Counted from the first letter of the stretch, positions 1-13,798 are shown. The stretch: 64,000 nt of DNA from DATFQI01 sp963816955 (GCA_963816955.1 CAWFME010000004.1:1-64000), one strand, 5' to 3'. The notes: generated by a model from the letters alone, not told the origin. Numbers and translations are program-made.

Positions 1-1
1 G

Positions 2-1903
<1,902 letters not shown>

Positions 1904-1911
1904 GGACTTAC

Positions 1912-6015
<4,104 letters not shown>

Positions 6016-6020
6016 CGGTT

Positions 6021-6052
6021 CGTCGGGGCCCCGCTTCGGCGGGGCCCCGACG
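6021..6052 (+). terminator. Hairpin terminator after rpoC
   Basis: Perfect 14-bp arms (6021-6034 and 6039-6052) closed by a UUCG tetraloop, starting 5 bp after the rpoC stop. There is no T-tract after it. The stem ends 1 bp before the fic stop codon on the other strand, so it probably serves both convergent genes. Confidence 0.8.
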
Positions 6053-6053
6053 T

Positions 6054-7334
6054 TCAGCGTCCCACCATCCGCCGCCAGCGCGCGATCCCGCCAGCCCGCG
6101 CAGCCGCGGAGTACAGATCGCCTCGCCCAGCCGCTCGGAAGGCCTTGGGTGACGGCCAGCCGTCGTGATCCGCGAGGAAGTCGCGGAGATCGCGCGCGAT
6201 CCGCTCGTCCGTCCACGTCGGGGGCCGACCCCTGCGCGCGCCGGTCGCCTCGACGGGGCCCGGGAAGGCATAGCGCGTGTTCGGGCCCGAGCCACGCGTC
6301 TGCAGGACTCCGTGCTGTACCAGCGCGCGGAGCCCGTCGGTCGCCGCCGATCTGCCGATCCGCGCCGCGTTCTCGAACTCGCGCCTGGTGAACTCACGCC
6401 TGCCCTGCAGCCGCAGAGCCATCAGTCCGCGCTCTTGGCCTGCGGTGAGCTGGACGGGTGACTGCCCTCCGGGCACGAGGGCGCTCAGGTCCGCGACCGT
6501 CGTCGCGACGCGCTCGTACTCCTGGGCAAGCCCTCGCAGGAAGTACTCGAGCCACGAGTCCATGTTCAGGGTGCGATTGCGGACGGATCGCAGCGCGGCG
6601 TAGTAGGCATCCCGGTCTTCCGCGTAATAACGCTCGAAGGAGAACATCCTCCCGGGGAGCGCGTCGGCGCCCATCAGCAGTGCGACCTGTAGCAGCCGGG
6701 CGGCGCGGCCATTGCCGTCGGCGAACGGGTGGACGTCCGTGATCCCATAGTGGACGACGCCTGCGACGACGAACGCGGGGTCGCCACTCTCAAGCCGCTG
6801 TCGGGCCCACGCGAGCATGCCGTCGATCCTGTCCGGGACCTCCTCCGCCGGAGGGCCCTCGTGCACGACCGCGCCCGCGAGTTCGTCCACGACGACAGCG
6901 CGGCCGTCGCGCCATGCGCCTTCGTGACGGGGCTTGAAATGCGGATCGTCGTCGCGCCCGAGCCCGCGGGTCGCGGCGTGGTGCAGGCCCAAGAGGAAGT
7001 CGGGCGTCAGCTCGAGATCGCCGGCTTCGAGTCGTCGGTCGATGAGGTCGAGCGCGTCGACGTAGTTGACGAGCTCGACCTTGGCGCGGCTGGTCTTGTC
7101 GAGCTGCCCCTGCGCTGCCCGCTCGGCCTCGACGATCGGCAGTTCGTTGCCCTCGATCAGCGTCGAGTAGTGGACGGTACCCACCCGGGCGGACGCGCGC
7201 AGTTGATCGGCGACGGCGGGGAGTAGGGTGGCCCCCCGGATCGTCCCGAGCGCGCCGGCGATCCGCATCAACTCGGCCGACATCGTCGCCGTATAGCGGC
7301 GATAGGCCGGGAAGAACGTGATGGCCGGGCTCAT
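6054..7334 (-). CDS. Fic family protein with winged-helix and C-terminal helical-repeat-like domain
   Basis: A 426-residue Fic-domain protein. Fic enzymes usually transfer AMP from ATP to a hydroxyl side chain of a target protein. The catalytic motif HPFADGNGR is complete (His202), and an N-terminal autoinhibitory motif of the SxxxEG type (STLIEG, Ser57-Gly62) marks it as a class II, self-inhibited Fic. After the Fic core comes a winged-helix-like segment (about 290-360). A tail of about 55 residues (372-426) has the WTDERI, PSPKAFRAAG and LY...W pattern of homing-endonuclease-associated helical repeats; that assignment is my inference. It is convergent with rpoC. The start at 7334 has a TAGCAT hexamer 8 nt upstream and no Shine-Dalgarno sequence, suggesting a leaderless mRNA. 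The target is unknown. Confidence 0.9.
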   Translation of the reverse strand: MSPAITFFPAYRRYTATMSAELMRIAGALGTIRGATLLPAVADQLRASARVGTVHYSTLIEGNELPIVEAERAAQGQLDKTSRAKVELVNYVDALDLIDRRLEAGDLELTPDFLLGLHHAATRGLGRDDDPHFKPRHEGAWRDGRAVVVDELAGAVVHEGPPAEEVPDRIDGMLAWARQRLESGDPAFVVAGVVHYGITDVHPFADGNGRAARLLQVALLMGADALPGRMFSFERYYAEDRDAYYAALRSVRNRTLNMDSWLEYFLRGLAQEYERVATTVADLSALVPGGQSPVQLTAGQERGLMALRLQGRREFTRREFENAARIGRSAATDGLRALVQHGVLQTRGSGPNTRYAFPGPVEATGARRGRPPTWTDERIARDLRDFLADHDGWPSPKAFRAAGRGDLYSAAARAGGIARWRRMVGR

Positions 7335-7440
7335 TTTCGATAATGCTACCGGCTCGGAGTCGAAAATATTTGGCTCTATTTAGTGGATATCGTCGATATC
7401 TACCGATCTGGGTCGAAATATTGATCGAATTGAGTCGCCA
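7335..7440 (-). promoter_or_regulatory. AT-rich upstream region of fic with dyad and repeats
   Basis: This stretch is clearly AT-richer than its neighbours. It holds a perfect dyad, GATATC at 7386-7391 and 7395-7400 around GTC, and two near-identical direct copies of GTCGAAA(A)TATT at 7360-7370 and 7412-7422. On the minus strand TAGCAT (7348-7343) lies 8 nt from the fic start and could be the -10 box. The dyad and repeats are candidate operators for the fic gene; no factor can be named. Confidence 0.5.
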
Positions 7441-7620
7441 GCGCCCCTAAGACGAGTCGCGGGACCGGACGGATTCACTGATCGCGTCGCTCGACGAGAT
7501 CGTCCACCGTTTCGGCGCCAGGTGACCCGGATCAAAGATCCGCGTCTAGCTCCGCTCTGTTCTGGGCAACCAAGGGAGAAGGTCTGCCGATGGAGGCCAC
7601 GAACGGGAACAGCTGGACGC
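7441..7620. other. Intergenic stretch with no supported gene
   Basis: Together with the flanking regulatory segments this forms a 408-bp gap between fic and the transporter gene. I see no coding sequence here apart from a 22-codon open frame with no start codon (about 7450-7526), and no repeat of note. Confidence 0.5.
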
Positions 7621-7742
7621 TAGTCTGATCCGCGCGGGCTCAAGGTGGGGTGCCGAGAGCCCGACTACAAGGGTGAGACCGGACGGGGTGTCCGGCTCGC
7701 CTTTCTTGCTTTGCAGCACAACTTGGGGAACTGAAACCAACC
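7621..7742 (+). promoter_or_regulatory. Structured leader of the transporter gene (candidate riboswitch/attenuator)
   Basis: A possible -10 box TAGTCT (7621-7626) is followed by a hairpin with 7-bp perfect arms (7635-7641 with 7657-7663, 15-nt loop). A second hairpin runs about 7672-7701 and a U-rich run follows (7702-7712). The order promoter, folded element, intrinsic terminator, gene is typical of a riboswitch or attenuator. I could not match it to a known class; a passing resemblance to the TPP aptamer does not hold because its conserved CUGAGA and second half are absent. Confidence 0.5.
7672..7712 (+). terminator. Intrinsic terminator inside the transporter leader
   Basis: The stem pairs 7672-7684 with 7690-7701 around the loop GGGGT, with one bulged A at 7678. 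A T-rich tract of CTTTCTTGCTTTG type follows. It ends about 30 bp before the GTG start, so it would control entry into the gene. Confidence 0.6.
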
Positions 7743-8621
7743 GTGACGCTGAATCTGGGGATCCTGCTCGCGTTCGCCTGTGCCGTGGCGACGCAGCTCG
7801 GCTTCCTCTACAAGCACAGGGGCGCGTGTGCGGCGCCCAAGGTCGACATCCGTCGCCCGCTCAAGACGGTCAAGTCCCTCTTCGCCTCGCGCTGGTTCGC
7901 GATCGGCATGGCCGTGGCGCTCGGCGCCTGGCTGCTGCACGTGGCCGCGATGGCGCTGGCGCCGATCTCGGTCGTGCAGGCCGTGCTCTCCACGGGCGTC
8001 GTGGTCCTGGCCGTGATGGCCGAGCGACTGTTCGGCTTCGAGGTCGGCCGCCGCCAGTGGCTCGGCGTGGCGATGACCGCCGCCGGCCTGGTGCTGCTGG
8101 TCATCACGCTCCCCGCCCACTCGGGCTCGCACTCGAGCTTCTCCGTCGCCGGCATGATCTCGTTCGAGGCCGGCATGCTCGCGATCGGCTTCCTCCTCAT
8201 CTCCGGGCCGAGGATCGGCGCCCCCGACCACCACCACGGCGTGATGCTCGGCGCAGCGGCCGGCGTGCTGTTCGGCGTCTCCGACGTCGCGATCAAGGCC
8301 CTGACCGGCGTGGTCGGCGACGGCCCGCTCGGCGTGCTCCTCTCGCCCTGGCTGTTCGTCTGCATCGCCGCCTCGGTGATCGCGTTCTACGCCTCCGCGC
8401 GCGGCCTGCAGGACGGCGAGGCGGTCCCGGTCATCGCCTCGACCTCCACCGCCGCCAACGTCTCCACGATCATGGGCGGCATCGTCGTCTTCGGCGATCC
8501 GATGCCCGGCGACGCCGTCGGCATCGCGCTGCAGATGTTCGCCTTCGTGCTCGTCATCGTCGCCGCGCTGATCGTGCCGCCGCCGCTGCGCGCGGCCGAG
8601 GCGACCGCCCGCATCGCTTGA
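7743..8621 (+). CDS. DMT/NIPA-like membrane transporter
   Basis: A 292-residue integral membrane protein with about nine or ten hydrophobic segments. It resembles the drug/metabolite transporter superfamily, and the first half (long helix, basic loop, then AMALAPISVVQAVLSTGVV) is most like bacterial NIPA-type proteins, some of which move magnesium. The EamA-type inner repeat is visible: a polar-poor helix bundle appears in both halves. A His-rich loop (DHHHG) lies near the middle. Substrate cannot be fixed from sequence. The start is GTG at 7743, with GGGGA about 15 nt upstream. The gene sits behind a leader with an intrinsic terminator, so expression is probably attenuated. Its stop overlaps the -35 element of the next promoter. 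Confidence 0.8.
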   Translation: MTLNLGILLAFACAVATQLGFLYKHRGACAAPKVDIRRPLKTVKSLFASRWFAIGMAVALGAWLLHVAAMALAPISVVQAVLSTGVVVLAVMAERLFGFEVGRRQWLGVAMTAAGLVLLVITLPAHSGSHSSFSVAGMISFEAGMLAIGFLLISGPRIGAPDHHHGVMLGAAAGVLFGVSDVAIKALTGVVGDGPLGVLLSPWLFVCIAASVIAFYASARGLQDGEAVPVIASTSTAANVSTIMGGIVVFGDPMPGDAVGIALQMFAFVLVIVAALIVPPPLRAAEATARIA

Positions 8622-8666
8622 CACAGGCTTACCGTAAGCAGTAGCTTACGGTAAGCAATGGCTTAC
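8618..8666 (+). promoter_or_regulatory. ArsR-gene promoter with three 17-bp-spaced GCTTAC operator sites
   Basis: TTGACA (8618-8623) is a consensus -35 that overlaps the transporter stop codon; a -10 lies near 8642-8647. GCTTAC begins at 8627, 8644 and 8661, exactly 17 bp apart. The first two are full 13-bp palindromes (GCTTAC-N-GTAAGC); the third is a half-site within the first codons of the regulator gene. They flank and cover the -10 box and start codon, as expected for autorepression by the ArsR-type protein encoded just downstream. Confidence 0.75.
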
Positions 8667-8975
8667 GCAGACGGCTTCTCCGCTCTCTCCGACCCGACGC
8701 GGCGCGCGATCTTCGAGCGCCTCGCCGACGGCCCGCGGTCGGTGGGGGAGCTCGCGGCGGATCTGCCCGTCAGCCGGCCGGCCGTCTCGCAGCACCTGAA
8801 GGTGCTCAAGGGCGCCGGGCTCGTGGACGATCGCGCGCAGGGCACCCGCCGGCTGTACCGGATCGACCCCGGCGGGGTGGCCGCGATGCGCGACTACCTC
8901 GAAGGGTTCTGGGATCAGGCCCTCGTGTCCTTCAAGACCGCGGTCGAGGGCCCCGACGGCAAGGAGCACCAATGA
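8658..8975 (+). CDS. ArsR/SmtB-family winged-helix transcriptional regulator
   Basis: A 105-residue single-domain regulator. The opening (FSALSDPTRRAIFERLADG) and recognition helix (SRPAVSQHLKVLKGAGLV) are classic for the ArsR family, followed by the beta-wing GTRRLYRID. The metal-binding ELCVC motif is absent, so it probably senses something other than arsenic, or works through its partner. Members of this subfamily are usually paired with SRPBCC/AHSA1 proteins, and one follows with an ATGA overlap. It probably represses its own operon through the three GCTTAC sites around its promoter. The ATG at 8658 lies close to the predicted transcription start, so the mRNA may be leaderless. Confidence 0.92.
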   Translation: MAYADGFSALSDPTRRAIFERLADGPRSVGELAADLPVSRPAVSQHLKVLKGAGLVDDRAQGTRRLYRIDPGGVAAMRDYLEGFWDQALVSFKTAVEGPDGKEHQ

Positions 8976-9451
8976 GCAACGCGACGATCGCGCCGGTCCG
9001 GCGCTCCGTCTTCGTCCAGGCGCCGCGCGAGCGCGCCTTCCAGGTCTTCACCGAGGGCTTCTCCGGCTGGTGGCCGGCCTCGCACTCGGTCGTCGAGGCC
9101 GACCAGGAGGGCGCGTACATCGAGCCCGCCGCCGGCGGGCGCTGGTACGAGCGCGGGGTGGACGGCGAGGAGTGCGACTGGGGGCAGGTGCTCGCCTACG
9201 AGCCGCCCGAGCGGCTGCTGCTCTCGTGGCTGCTCGACGGGGAGTTCGAGCCCGACCCCGACCCGTCGCGGGCCAGCGAGGTCGAGGTCACCTTCACGCC
9301 CGAGGGCGACGGCACGCGCGTCGTGCTCGAGCACCGCGGCTTCGAGCGGCGCGTCGACGGCGGCGCCGCCGTCGCCGAGTCGGTCGCCGGCGAGGGCGGC
9401 TGGAGCGGCCTGCTGGCCACCTACGCGGAGGCGGCCCAGGCCTCGAGCTGA
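8972..9451 (+). CDS. SRPBCC/AHSA1-type ligand-binding domain protein
   Basis: A 159-residue protein of the START/SRPBCC (Aha1-like) fold, which builds a deep hydrophobic pocket for small molecules. The pattern of RRSVFVQAPRERAFQVFTEG, then GGRWYERG, then a W...L..W strand and GTRVVLEHRGFE matches this family. It is cotranscribed with the ArsR regulator (4-bp overlap ATGA). In such pairs the SRPBCC protein is thought to bind the signal or carry out the stress-linked function; no ligand is known here. Its 3' end overlaps the convergent HAD gene by 31 bp. Confidence 0.88.
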   Translation: MSNATIAPVRRSVFVQAPRERAFQVFTEGFSGWWPASHSVVEADQEGAYIEPAAGGRWYERGVDGEECDWGQVLAYEPPERLLLSWLLDGEFEPDPDPSRASEVEVTFTPEGDGTRVVLEHRGFERRVDGGAAVAESVAGEGGWSGLLATYAEAAQASS

Positions 9452-9906
9452 GCGGCCTGGGCCTCGGTCAGGCCGACGGCCGGGTCCGTCGTCACGAGCA
9501 GCGTCGGGCCGGGGCGGGCGGCGGCCCAGCCCCGGCAGCGCTCGTCGTGGGCGTCGTCGATCCAGGCGACCGGGCGCTCGGCGCCCGCGTGGGCGTCGAT
9601 CGCGCGCAGCTTCCAGTGGGCGGCGTCCTCCGGGCGGTCTCTGAACACGATGTGCGGCCAGCCGGTCGGCAGCCCGAGCAGGTGCGGGAGGTGGCCGTCA
9701 GCGCGGTCCTCCCAGCCCGTGCACCAGACGCACTCGTAGCTCGCGGTGAGCCGGGTCAGGCGGCCGGCGACCTCGCGAGAGAGCCAGTGCGGGATGCCCT
9801 CGACGAGCGCCGGCGTGCACGCCGCGCGGTCGACGCCAGGGCCGAACAGCGACAGCACGCCGTCGACGTCGACGAGCAGCAGCGGCCGCTCGTCAGGACC
9901 GGGCAT
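9421..9906 (-). CDS. HAD-like protein (Swiss-army-knife RNA-repair HAD subfamily)
   Basis: A 161-residue haloacid-dehalogenase-fold protein. The nucleophile motif is LLVDVDGVL (DVD), and the late acidic motif is AWIDDAHDERC. A CTGWE segment in the middle matches the small stand-alone HAD domains first noticed in bacterial RNA-repair multidomain proteins. The substrate is unknown. It overlaps the upstream alpha/beta hydrolase gene by 14 bp on the same strand, so the two form an operon, and it overlaps the convergent SRPBCC gene at its 3' end. The start ATG at 9906 lies inside the hydrolase's last codons. Confidence 0.8.
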   Translation of the reverse strand: MPGPDERPLLLVDVDGVLSLFGPGVDRAACTPALVEGIPHWLSREVAGRLTRLTASYECVWCTGWEDRADGHLPHLLGLPTGWPHIVFRDRPEDAAHWKLRAIDAHAGAERPVAWIDDAHDERCRGWAAARPGPTLLVTTDPAVGLTEAQAAQLEAWAASA

Positions 9907-10645
9907 CGCGGATCGCCTGCGCGACCTGCTCCGGGTCGTCCCACATCGGCACGTGCCCGCAGCCGCGGAGGGTCACGTGGCGGGCCTCGGGCAGCCGGCG
10001 CCGCGCCCGCGGCGCCTGGCGACCGGCGAGCAGCAGGCGGTCGTGCTCGGCCCAGGCGATCGTGGTGCGGCAGGCCGGCATCCGCGGGCGCCAGCGCGTG
10101 ACGGCCGGGAGCGTCGCGTCCCAGCCGGGCGCGGTGGCCGTTGCGTGGTTCATGTGCGCGCCGGCGTCCGCGGGCACGAGCGCGGGCCTCGCCACGATCA
10201 GGCTCATGAGCGCCGTACGGCCGGCCGGGCTGCGGTAGGCCGTCGCGGCGAAGGAGTCGAGCGTGCGCGCCATGGCGCGGATCGACCGCAGCATCCCCTG
10301 CGCGTAGGCGCGCTCGCGGCCGGCCGCGAAGCCGATCGGGGAGATCGCGCACACCGCGCCCGCCCAGCCACGGGCGCCGAGCTCGAGCGCGATCCCGCCG
10401 CCGAGCGAGTTGCCCGCCACGAGCGGGCGCTCGAGCCCGAGCGCCTCGACGGCCTCCGCCAGCGCCTCGACGGTCGGCGCGCCCGCGAGCGGCGCCGAGG
10501 CCCCGAAGCCCGGCAGGTCGGCGGCCACCACCTCGTGATCGACCGCCAGCAGCGGCACGACCGGGGCCCACACCTCGCGGTCGAGCCCGATGCCGTGCAA
10601 CAGGACGATCGGAGGGCCGCTGCCGGTGCGGGTGTGCTCGAGCAT
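9893..10645 (-). CDS. Alpha/beta hydrolase
   Basis: A 250-residue alpha/beta-hydrolase-fold enzyme. The oxyanion segment LLHGIGLDREVW, the nucleophile elbow GNSLGG (Ser catalytic), and the catalytic-His segment GCGHVPMWDDPE are all in place, with an acidic residue expected in WAEHDRL. The architecture is that of esterases and C-C hydrolases of the MhpC/BphD type, but substrate cannot be assigned. It is first in a two-gene operon with the HAD protein and is divergent from the LVIVD-repeat gene. Confidence 0.88.
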   Translation of the reverse strand: MLEHTRTGSGPPIVLLHGIGLDREVWAPVVPLLAVDHEVVAADLPGFGASAPLAGAPTVEALAEAVEALGLERPLVAGNSLGGGIALELGARGWAGAVCAISPIGFAAGRERAYAQGMLRSIRAMARTLDSFAATAYRSPAGRTALMSLIVARPALVPADAGAHMNHATATAPGWDATLPAVTRWRPRMPACRTTIAWAEHDRLLLAGRQAPRARRRLPEARHVTLRGCGHVPMWDDPEQVAQAIRDARS

Positions 10646-10700
10646 CGCGGGAGCCTACGACGGCTTGACGGCGGACCCCCCGGAGAGGCATGGTGCACGC

Positions 10701-12128
10701 ATGAGAGCTCTGGGAGCGTTCGCGGCCGCGTGCGCCGCGCTCGCGGTCGTCGCCGCCGCGCCTGCCGCCGCGCATGTGGGACAGCAGACGGGGACCGTCG
10801 AGTGGGTCGACCCGGAGAGCCCCGAGGCGCAGGGCGCTGCGCGCAACATGGTCGCCGTCGGGTCCAACGACATCGGCGGGCGCGGGTTCAACGCCGACGT
10901 GTGGGTGCACGAGCGGTACGCCTACGTGGGATCGTGGGGCTTCTCGGACTACGCGTCGGGCTCGAAGCAGCGTTTCTGCCCCGACCCGGTCAAGAGCGGG
11001 GTGGCCGTGCTCGACACGCGCGACCCGTCCAAGCCGCGCGTGGTCTCCAAGCTGCAGAACCCGCCCGGCACATCGGTCGAGGACGTCGTGGTCTACACCG
11101 ACCCGCGCACGGGCCGCGACATCGCGGTGGCTGGCATCCAGGTCTGCGGCGGCTCGCGCTACGACACGGGCTTCTTCCGCGGCCTGCAGGTGTTCGACGT
11201 GACGGCCCCGGCGCAGCCGCGGCAGCTGGCACTCATGAGCACCGGCTGCTGCACGCGCGGCCTGCACGAGCTGGAGGTCCAGCACCGGGCCGACCTGAAC
11301 CGCAGCTTCGTGTACGCCAGCGTGCCGGCCAGCGAGTACGCGGACGCCGGCTCGCCCAGCGGCCGCCGTGACCAGCAGGGCAAGGGCGACTTCCGGCTGA
11401 TCGACGTCACCAACCCCTCGCTGCCCTATGAGGTCTCCAACTGGGGCGTGCACCGCAACCTCGGAGGGCCGCGCGCGGCCGGACTGGGCTGCGATCCCGA
11501 CCCGGAGTACGGCCACAGCGTCGAGCCGCACGCCAACGGCAAGCTGGCGTGGGTCGCCTACTGGGACAGCGGCTTCATCGCGCTCGACCTCACGAACCCG
11601 GCGAACCCCGTCTACAAGGGACGCACGTCGTACCCGGGTGACGCGGACGGCGACGGGCACTCGTCCAACTACGACGAGGGCCGCAAGCTGCTGTTCGCCG
11701 CCGACGAGGACTTCTGCAAGACGTCCGGATCGGGCACGGAGAAGGGCTTCGGCTACCTGCGCGTCTATGACTACTCGAGGCTGGGCGCGCCGGTACAGAT
11801 CGGCAGCTACGAGACGCCGAACGCCTCGGGGAGCAAGGACGTCAACGCCGGCGACTACACGATCCACAACCCGTTGCTGTCCGGGACGGACCTCTACGTC
11901 TCCTGGTACACGGACGGCATCCGCGTGCTCGACGCGAAGGACCCGCGCAACGTGCGCGAGGTCGCGTACTTCGTCCCGCCGTCGGTCAACAACCCGATCC
12001 AGCCGTCCCAGCGCGGGACGCTGACCAACGCCACGCAGGTCTGGGGCGTGGCCTACGACGAGGCCCGCAAGCTCGTGTACGCGAGCGACATGAACTCGGG
12101 CCTCTGGATCCTCAGGCGCACGAAGTAG
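10701..12128 (+). CDS. Secreted LVIVD-repeat protein
   Basis: A 475-residue exported protein. An Ala-rich signal peptide (ending about AAPAAAH, residue 24) is followed by LVIVD-type beta-propeller repeats: GVAVLDTRDPSKPRVV, GLQVFDVTAPAQPRQL, DFRLIDVTNPSLPYEV, GFIALDLTNPANPVYK, YLRVYDYSRLGAP and GIRVLDAKDPRNV. Such repeats build a surface or secreted propeller with unknown ligand. Eight or so cysteines, several adjacent (TGCCTRG), suggest disulfides, as expected outside the cell. I chose the ATG at 10701 because the signal peptide begins there; the frame is open further upstream but without support. TTGACG (10665) and CATGGT (10689) form a promoter that ends 6 nt before the start. A strong hairpin follows the stop. 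Confidence 0.85.
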   Translation: MRALGAFAAACAALAVVAAAPAAAHVGQQTGTVEWVDPESPEAQGAARNMVAVGSNDIGGRGFNADVWVHERYAYVGSWGFSDYASGSKQRFCPDPVKSGVAVLDTRDPSKPRVVSKLQNPPGTSVEDVVVYTDPRTGRDIAVAGIQVCGGSRYDTGFFRGLQVFDVTAPAQPRQLALMSTGCCTRGLHELEVQHRADLNRSFVYASVPASEYADAGSPSGRRDQQGKGDFRLIDVTNPSLPYEVSNWGVHRNLGGPRAAGLGCDPDPEYGHSVEPHANGKLAWVAYWDSGFIALDLTNPANPVYKGRTSYPGDADGDGHSSNYDEGRKLLFAADEDFCKTSGSGTEKGFGYLRVYDYSRLGAPVQIGSYETPNASGSKDVNAGDYTIHNPLLSGTDLYVSWYTDGIRVLDAKDPRNVREVAYFVPPSVNNPIQPSQRGTLTNATQVWGVAYDEARKLVYASDMNSGLWILRRTK

Positions 12129-12138
12129 CCCTGCGTGC

Positions 12139-12165
12139 CCCGGGCCGGCCCACCGCCGGCCCGGG
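12139..12165 (+). terminator. Hairpin terminator after the LVIVD gene
   Basis: Perfect 11-bp GC arms (12139-12149 and 12155-12165) with loop CCACC, 10 bp past the stop codon. No T-tract. Confidence 0.7.
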
Positions 12166-12214
12166 CGTCAGGTACGTTTGTGCAGATCGGCGTAGGACAC
12201 CTGCCGGTCTGGCG

Positions 12215-13798
12215 ATGCTCACACTGCGCGAACTGCTCAACGACCTCGACGTGCGCTCCGTCTCCGGCGGCGACGAGTTCGACGCGCCCGTGCGCTGGGT
12301 GCACATCTCCGAGCTCGAGGACCCGACGCAGTTCCTCTCCGGCGGCGAGCTGCTGCTCACGACCGGCATGGCGCTCACGGACGCGCAGACGCAGCGCGAG
12401 TACGTCGCGAGGCTGGCCCGCCACGGGCTCGCCGGCCTCGGGCTCGGCACGGGGTTCGCCCACGAGGCGCTGCCCGCCCCGCTGGTGGAGGCGGCCGCCG
12501 ATCACGGCTTCGCGCTCTTCGAGGTGCCCTACGAGCTGCCGTTCATCGCGCTCACCGAGAAGGCCTTCACCCACCTCGTCAACGAGCAGTACGCCGTGCT
12601 GCGGCGCGCGCTCGCCGCGCACGAGCGGCTCGAGCGGATCGTGCTCTCCGAGCAGGGCCTCGACGGGGTGGCGACCGCTCTGTCGGCGCTGATCGGCGGG
12701 CCGGCGCTGGTGTTCGACGGCCGCGGCGAGGAGCTCGCCTCCTCCGGCGCGGAGCGCCCCGTGGTCGCCGAGCTCGGCGCGGAGCTGCGCGAGCGCTCGC
12801 GCGCGGGCGCGCGCAGGGGATTCGCCCCCGGCGGCCAGCTCGAGGGGCGCGCGCTCGCGCTGCCGGTGCCCCGGGCCGTCGGCGGCGGCGACAGCGGCGC
12901 CCCGCAGGCGTGGCTCGTGGCCGCCAAGGCGACCGGGACGCTGACGGAGTTCGACCGCCTCACGCTGCACCAGGCCGTGACGATCGTCGCGCTCGAGCTG
13001 CTGCGCCGGCGGATGGCCGACGACACGGAGCGGCGGCTGGCCGGCGACGTGCTCAGCGCGCTCGTGTCCGGCGAGCTCGCGGGGCCGGAGCTCGCGCGCC
13101 GGCTGGAGCCGTTCGGGCTCGGTGACCGCGCGGGGATGGTCGTGCTCGCGCCGCCGCGGCAGGTCAAGGCCGCCGTCGAGGACGCGCTGACGCGCGCGGT
13201 GCGCGACGAGGCCGGTGCGGGCCTGGTGGCCGGGACGGGGCGCTTCTCGTGCGCGCTGCTGGCGCCGCCCAAGGGCGGCGACGAAGAGCTGTTCGCGCTC
13301 GCCGAGCGCGTGCGCCTGCGCGTGACGCGCGACGCGGGCGCCGAGCTGACCGCAGGCGCGGGCCGCGCCGCGCCGGCCGGGGACGCGCGGCGGACCTTCC
13401 ACGAGGCGCGCTGCGCCCTGGAGGCGCGCGAGCTGGCCGGCAACGGCCAGCCGGGGCCGGTCGCCACCTATCACGACCTCGGCTCCTTCCAGCTGCTGCT
13501 CTCGCTGCAGGACGACGAGGCGCTGCGGCTGTTCTGCGACTCGATCCTCGCCCCGATCGAGGACGGCGAGGGCGCCTACGGCGGCGAGCTGATGCGCTCG
13601 CTGGAGGCGTTCATCGACTGCAACGGGCAGTGGGAGCGGGCGGCGCGCCAGCTCTACTGCCATCGTCACACGCTGCGCTACCGCATCCGGCGCGTGGAGG
13701 AGCTGACCGGCCGGTCGCTGCGACTCCGCGCGCGACCGGATCGACTTCTGGCTCGCCCTGCGGGGACGCGAGCTGATCGGACCGAGGAGCCACCGTGA
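12215..13798 (+). CDS. PucR-family transcriptional regulator, C-terminus frameshifted
   Basis: A 527-residue PucR/CdaR-type regulator. It has an N-terminal PucR sensor domain (LRELLNDLDVRSV, then WVHISELEDPTQFLSGGELL), a GGDEF-like middle and a C-terminal helix-turn-helix (FIDCNGQWERAARQLYCHRH, LRYRIRRVEELTGRSL). After GRSL the frame turns nonsensical. Removing one base near 13721 restores the usual ending (DSARDRIDFWLALRGREL) and moves the stop to 13824-13826, where it would overlap the next ATG as ATGA. Bacillus AdeR, a PucR-family protein, activates alanine dehydrogenase, so this is probably the regulator of the adjacent ald. Intact length would be 536 residues. The DNA-binding motif itself is upstream of the lesion. 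Confidence 0.85.
   Translation: MLTLRELLNDLDVRSVSGGDEFDAPVRWVHISELEDPTQFLSGGELLLTTGMALTDAQTQREYVARLARHGLAGLGLGTGFAHEALPAPLVEAAADHGFALFEVPYELPFIALTEKAFTHLVNEQYAVLRRALAAHERLERIVLSEQGLDGVATALSALIGGPALVFDGRGEELASSGAERPVVAELGAELRERSRAGARRGFAPGGQLEGRALALPVPRAVGGGDSGAPQAWLVAAKATGTLTEFDRLTLHQAVTIVALELLRRRMADDTERRLAGDVLSALVSGELAGPELARRLEPFGLGDRAGMVVLAPPRQVKAAVEDALTRAVRDEAGAGLVAGTGRFSCALLAPPKGGDEELFALAERVRLRVTRDAGAELTAGAGRAAPAGDARRTFHEARCALEARELAGNGQPGPVATYHDLGSFQLLLSLQDDEALRLFCDSILAPIEDGEGAYGGELMRSLEAFIDCNGQWERAARQLYCHRHTLRYRIRRVEELTGRSLRLRARPDRLLARPAGTRADRTEEPP

Noticed and set aside
7450..7526. Short open stretch that could be a gene remnant (about 22 codons before a TGA)
   Set aside because: It has no start, no ribosome site and no recognisable homology; too short to support.
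7640..7700. Resemblance of GGGGTGC...GAGA in the transporter leader to a TPP riboswitch
   Set aside because: The CUGAGA core and the conserved second half of the TPP aptamer are missing, and the downstream gene is not a thiamine gene.
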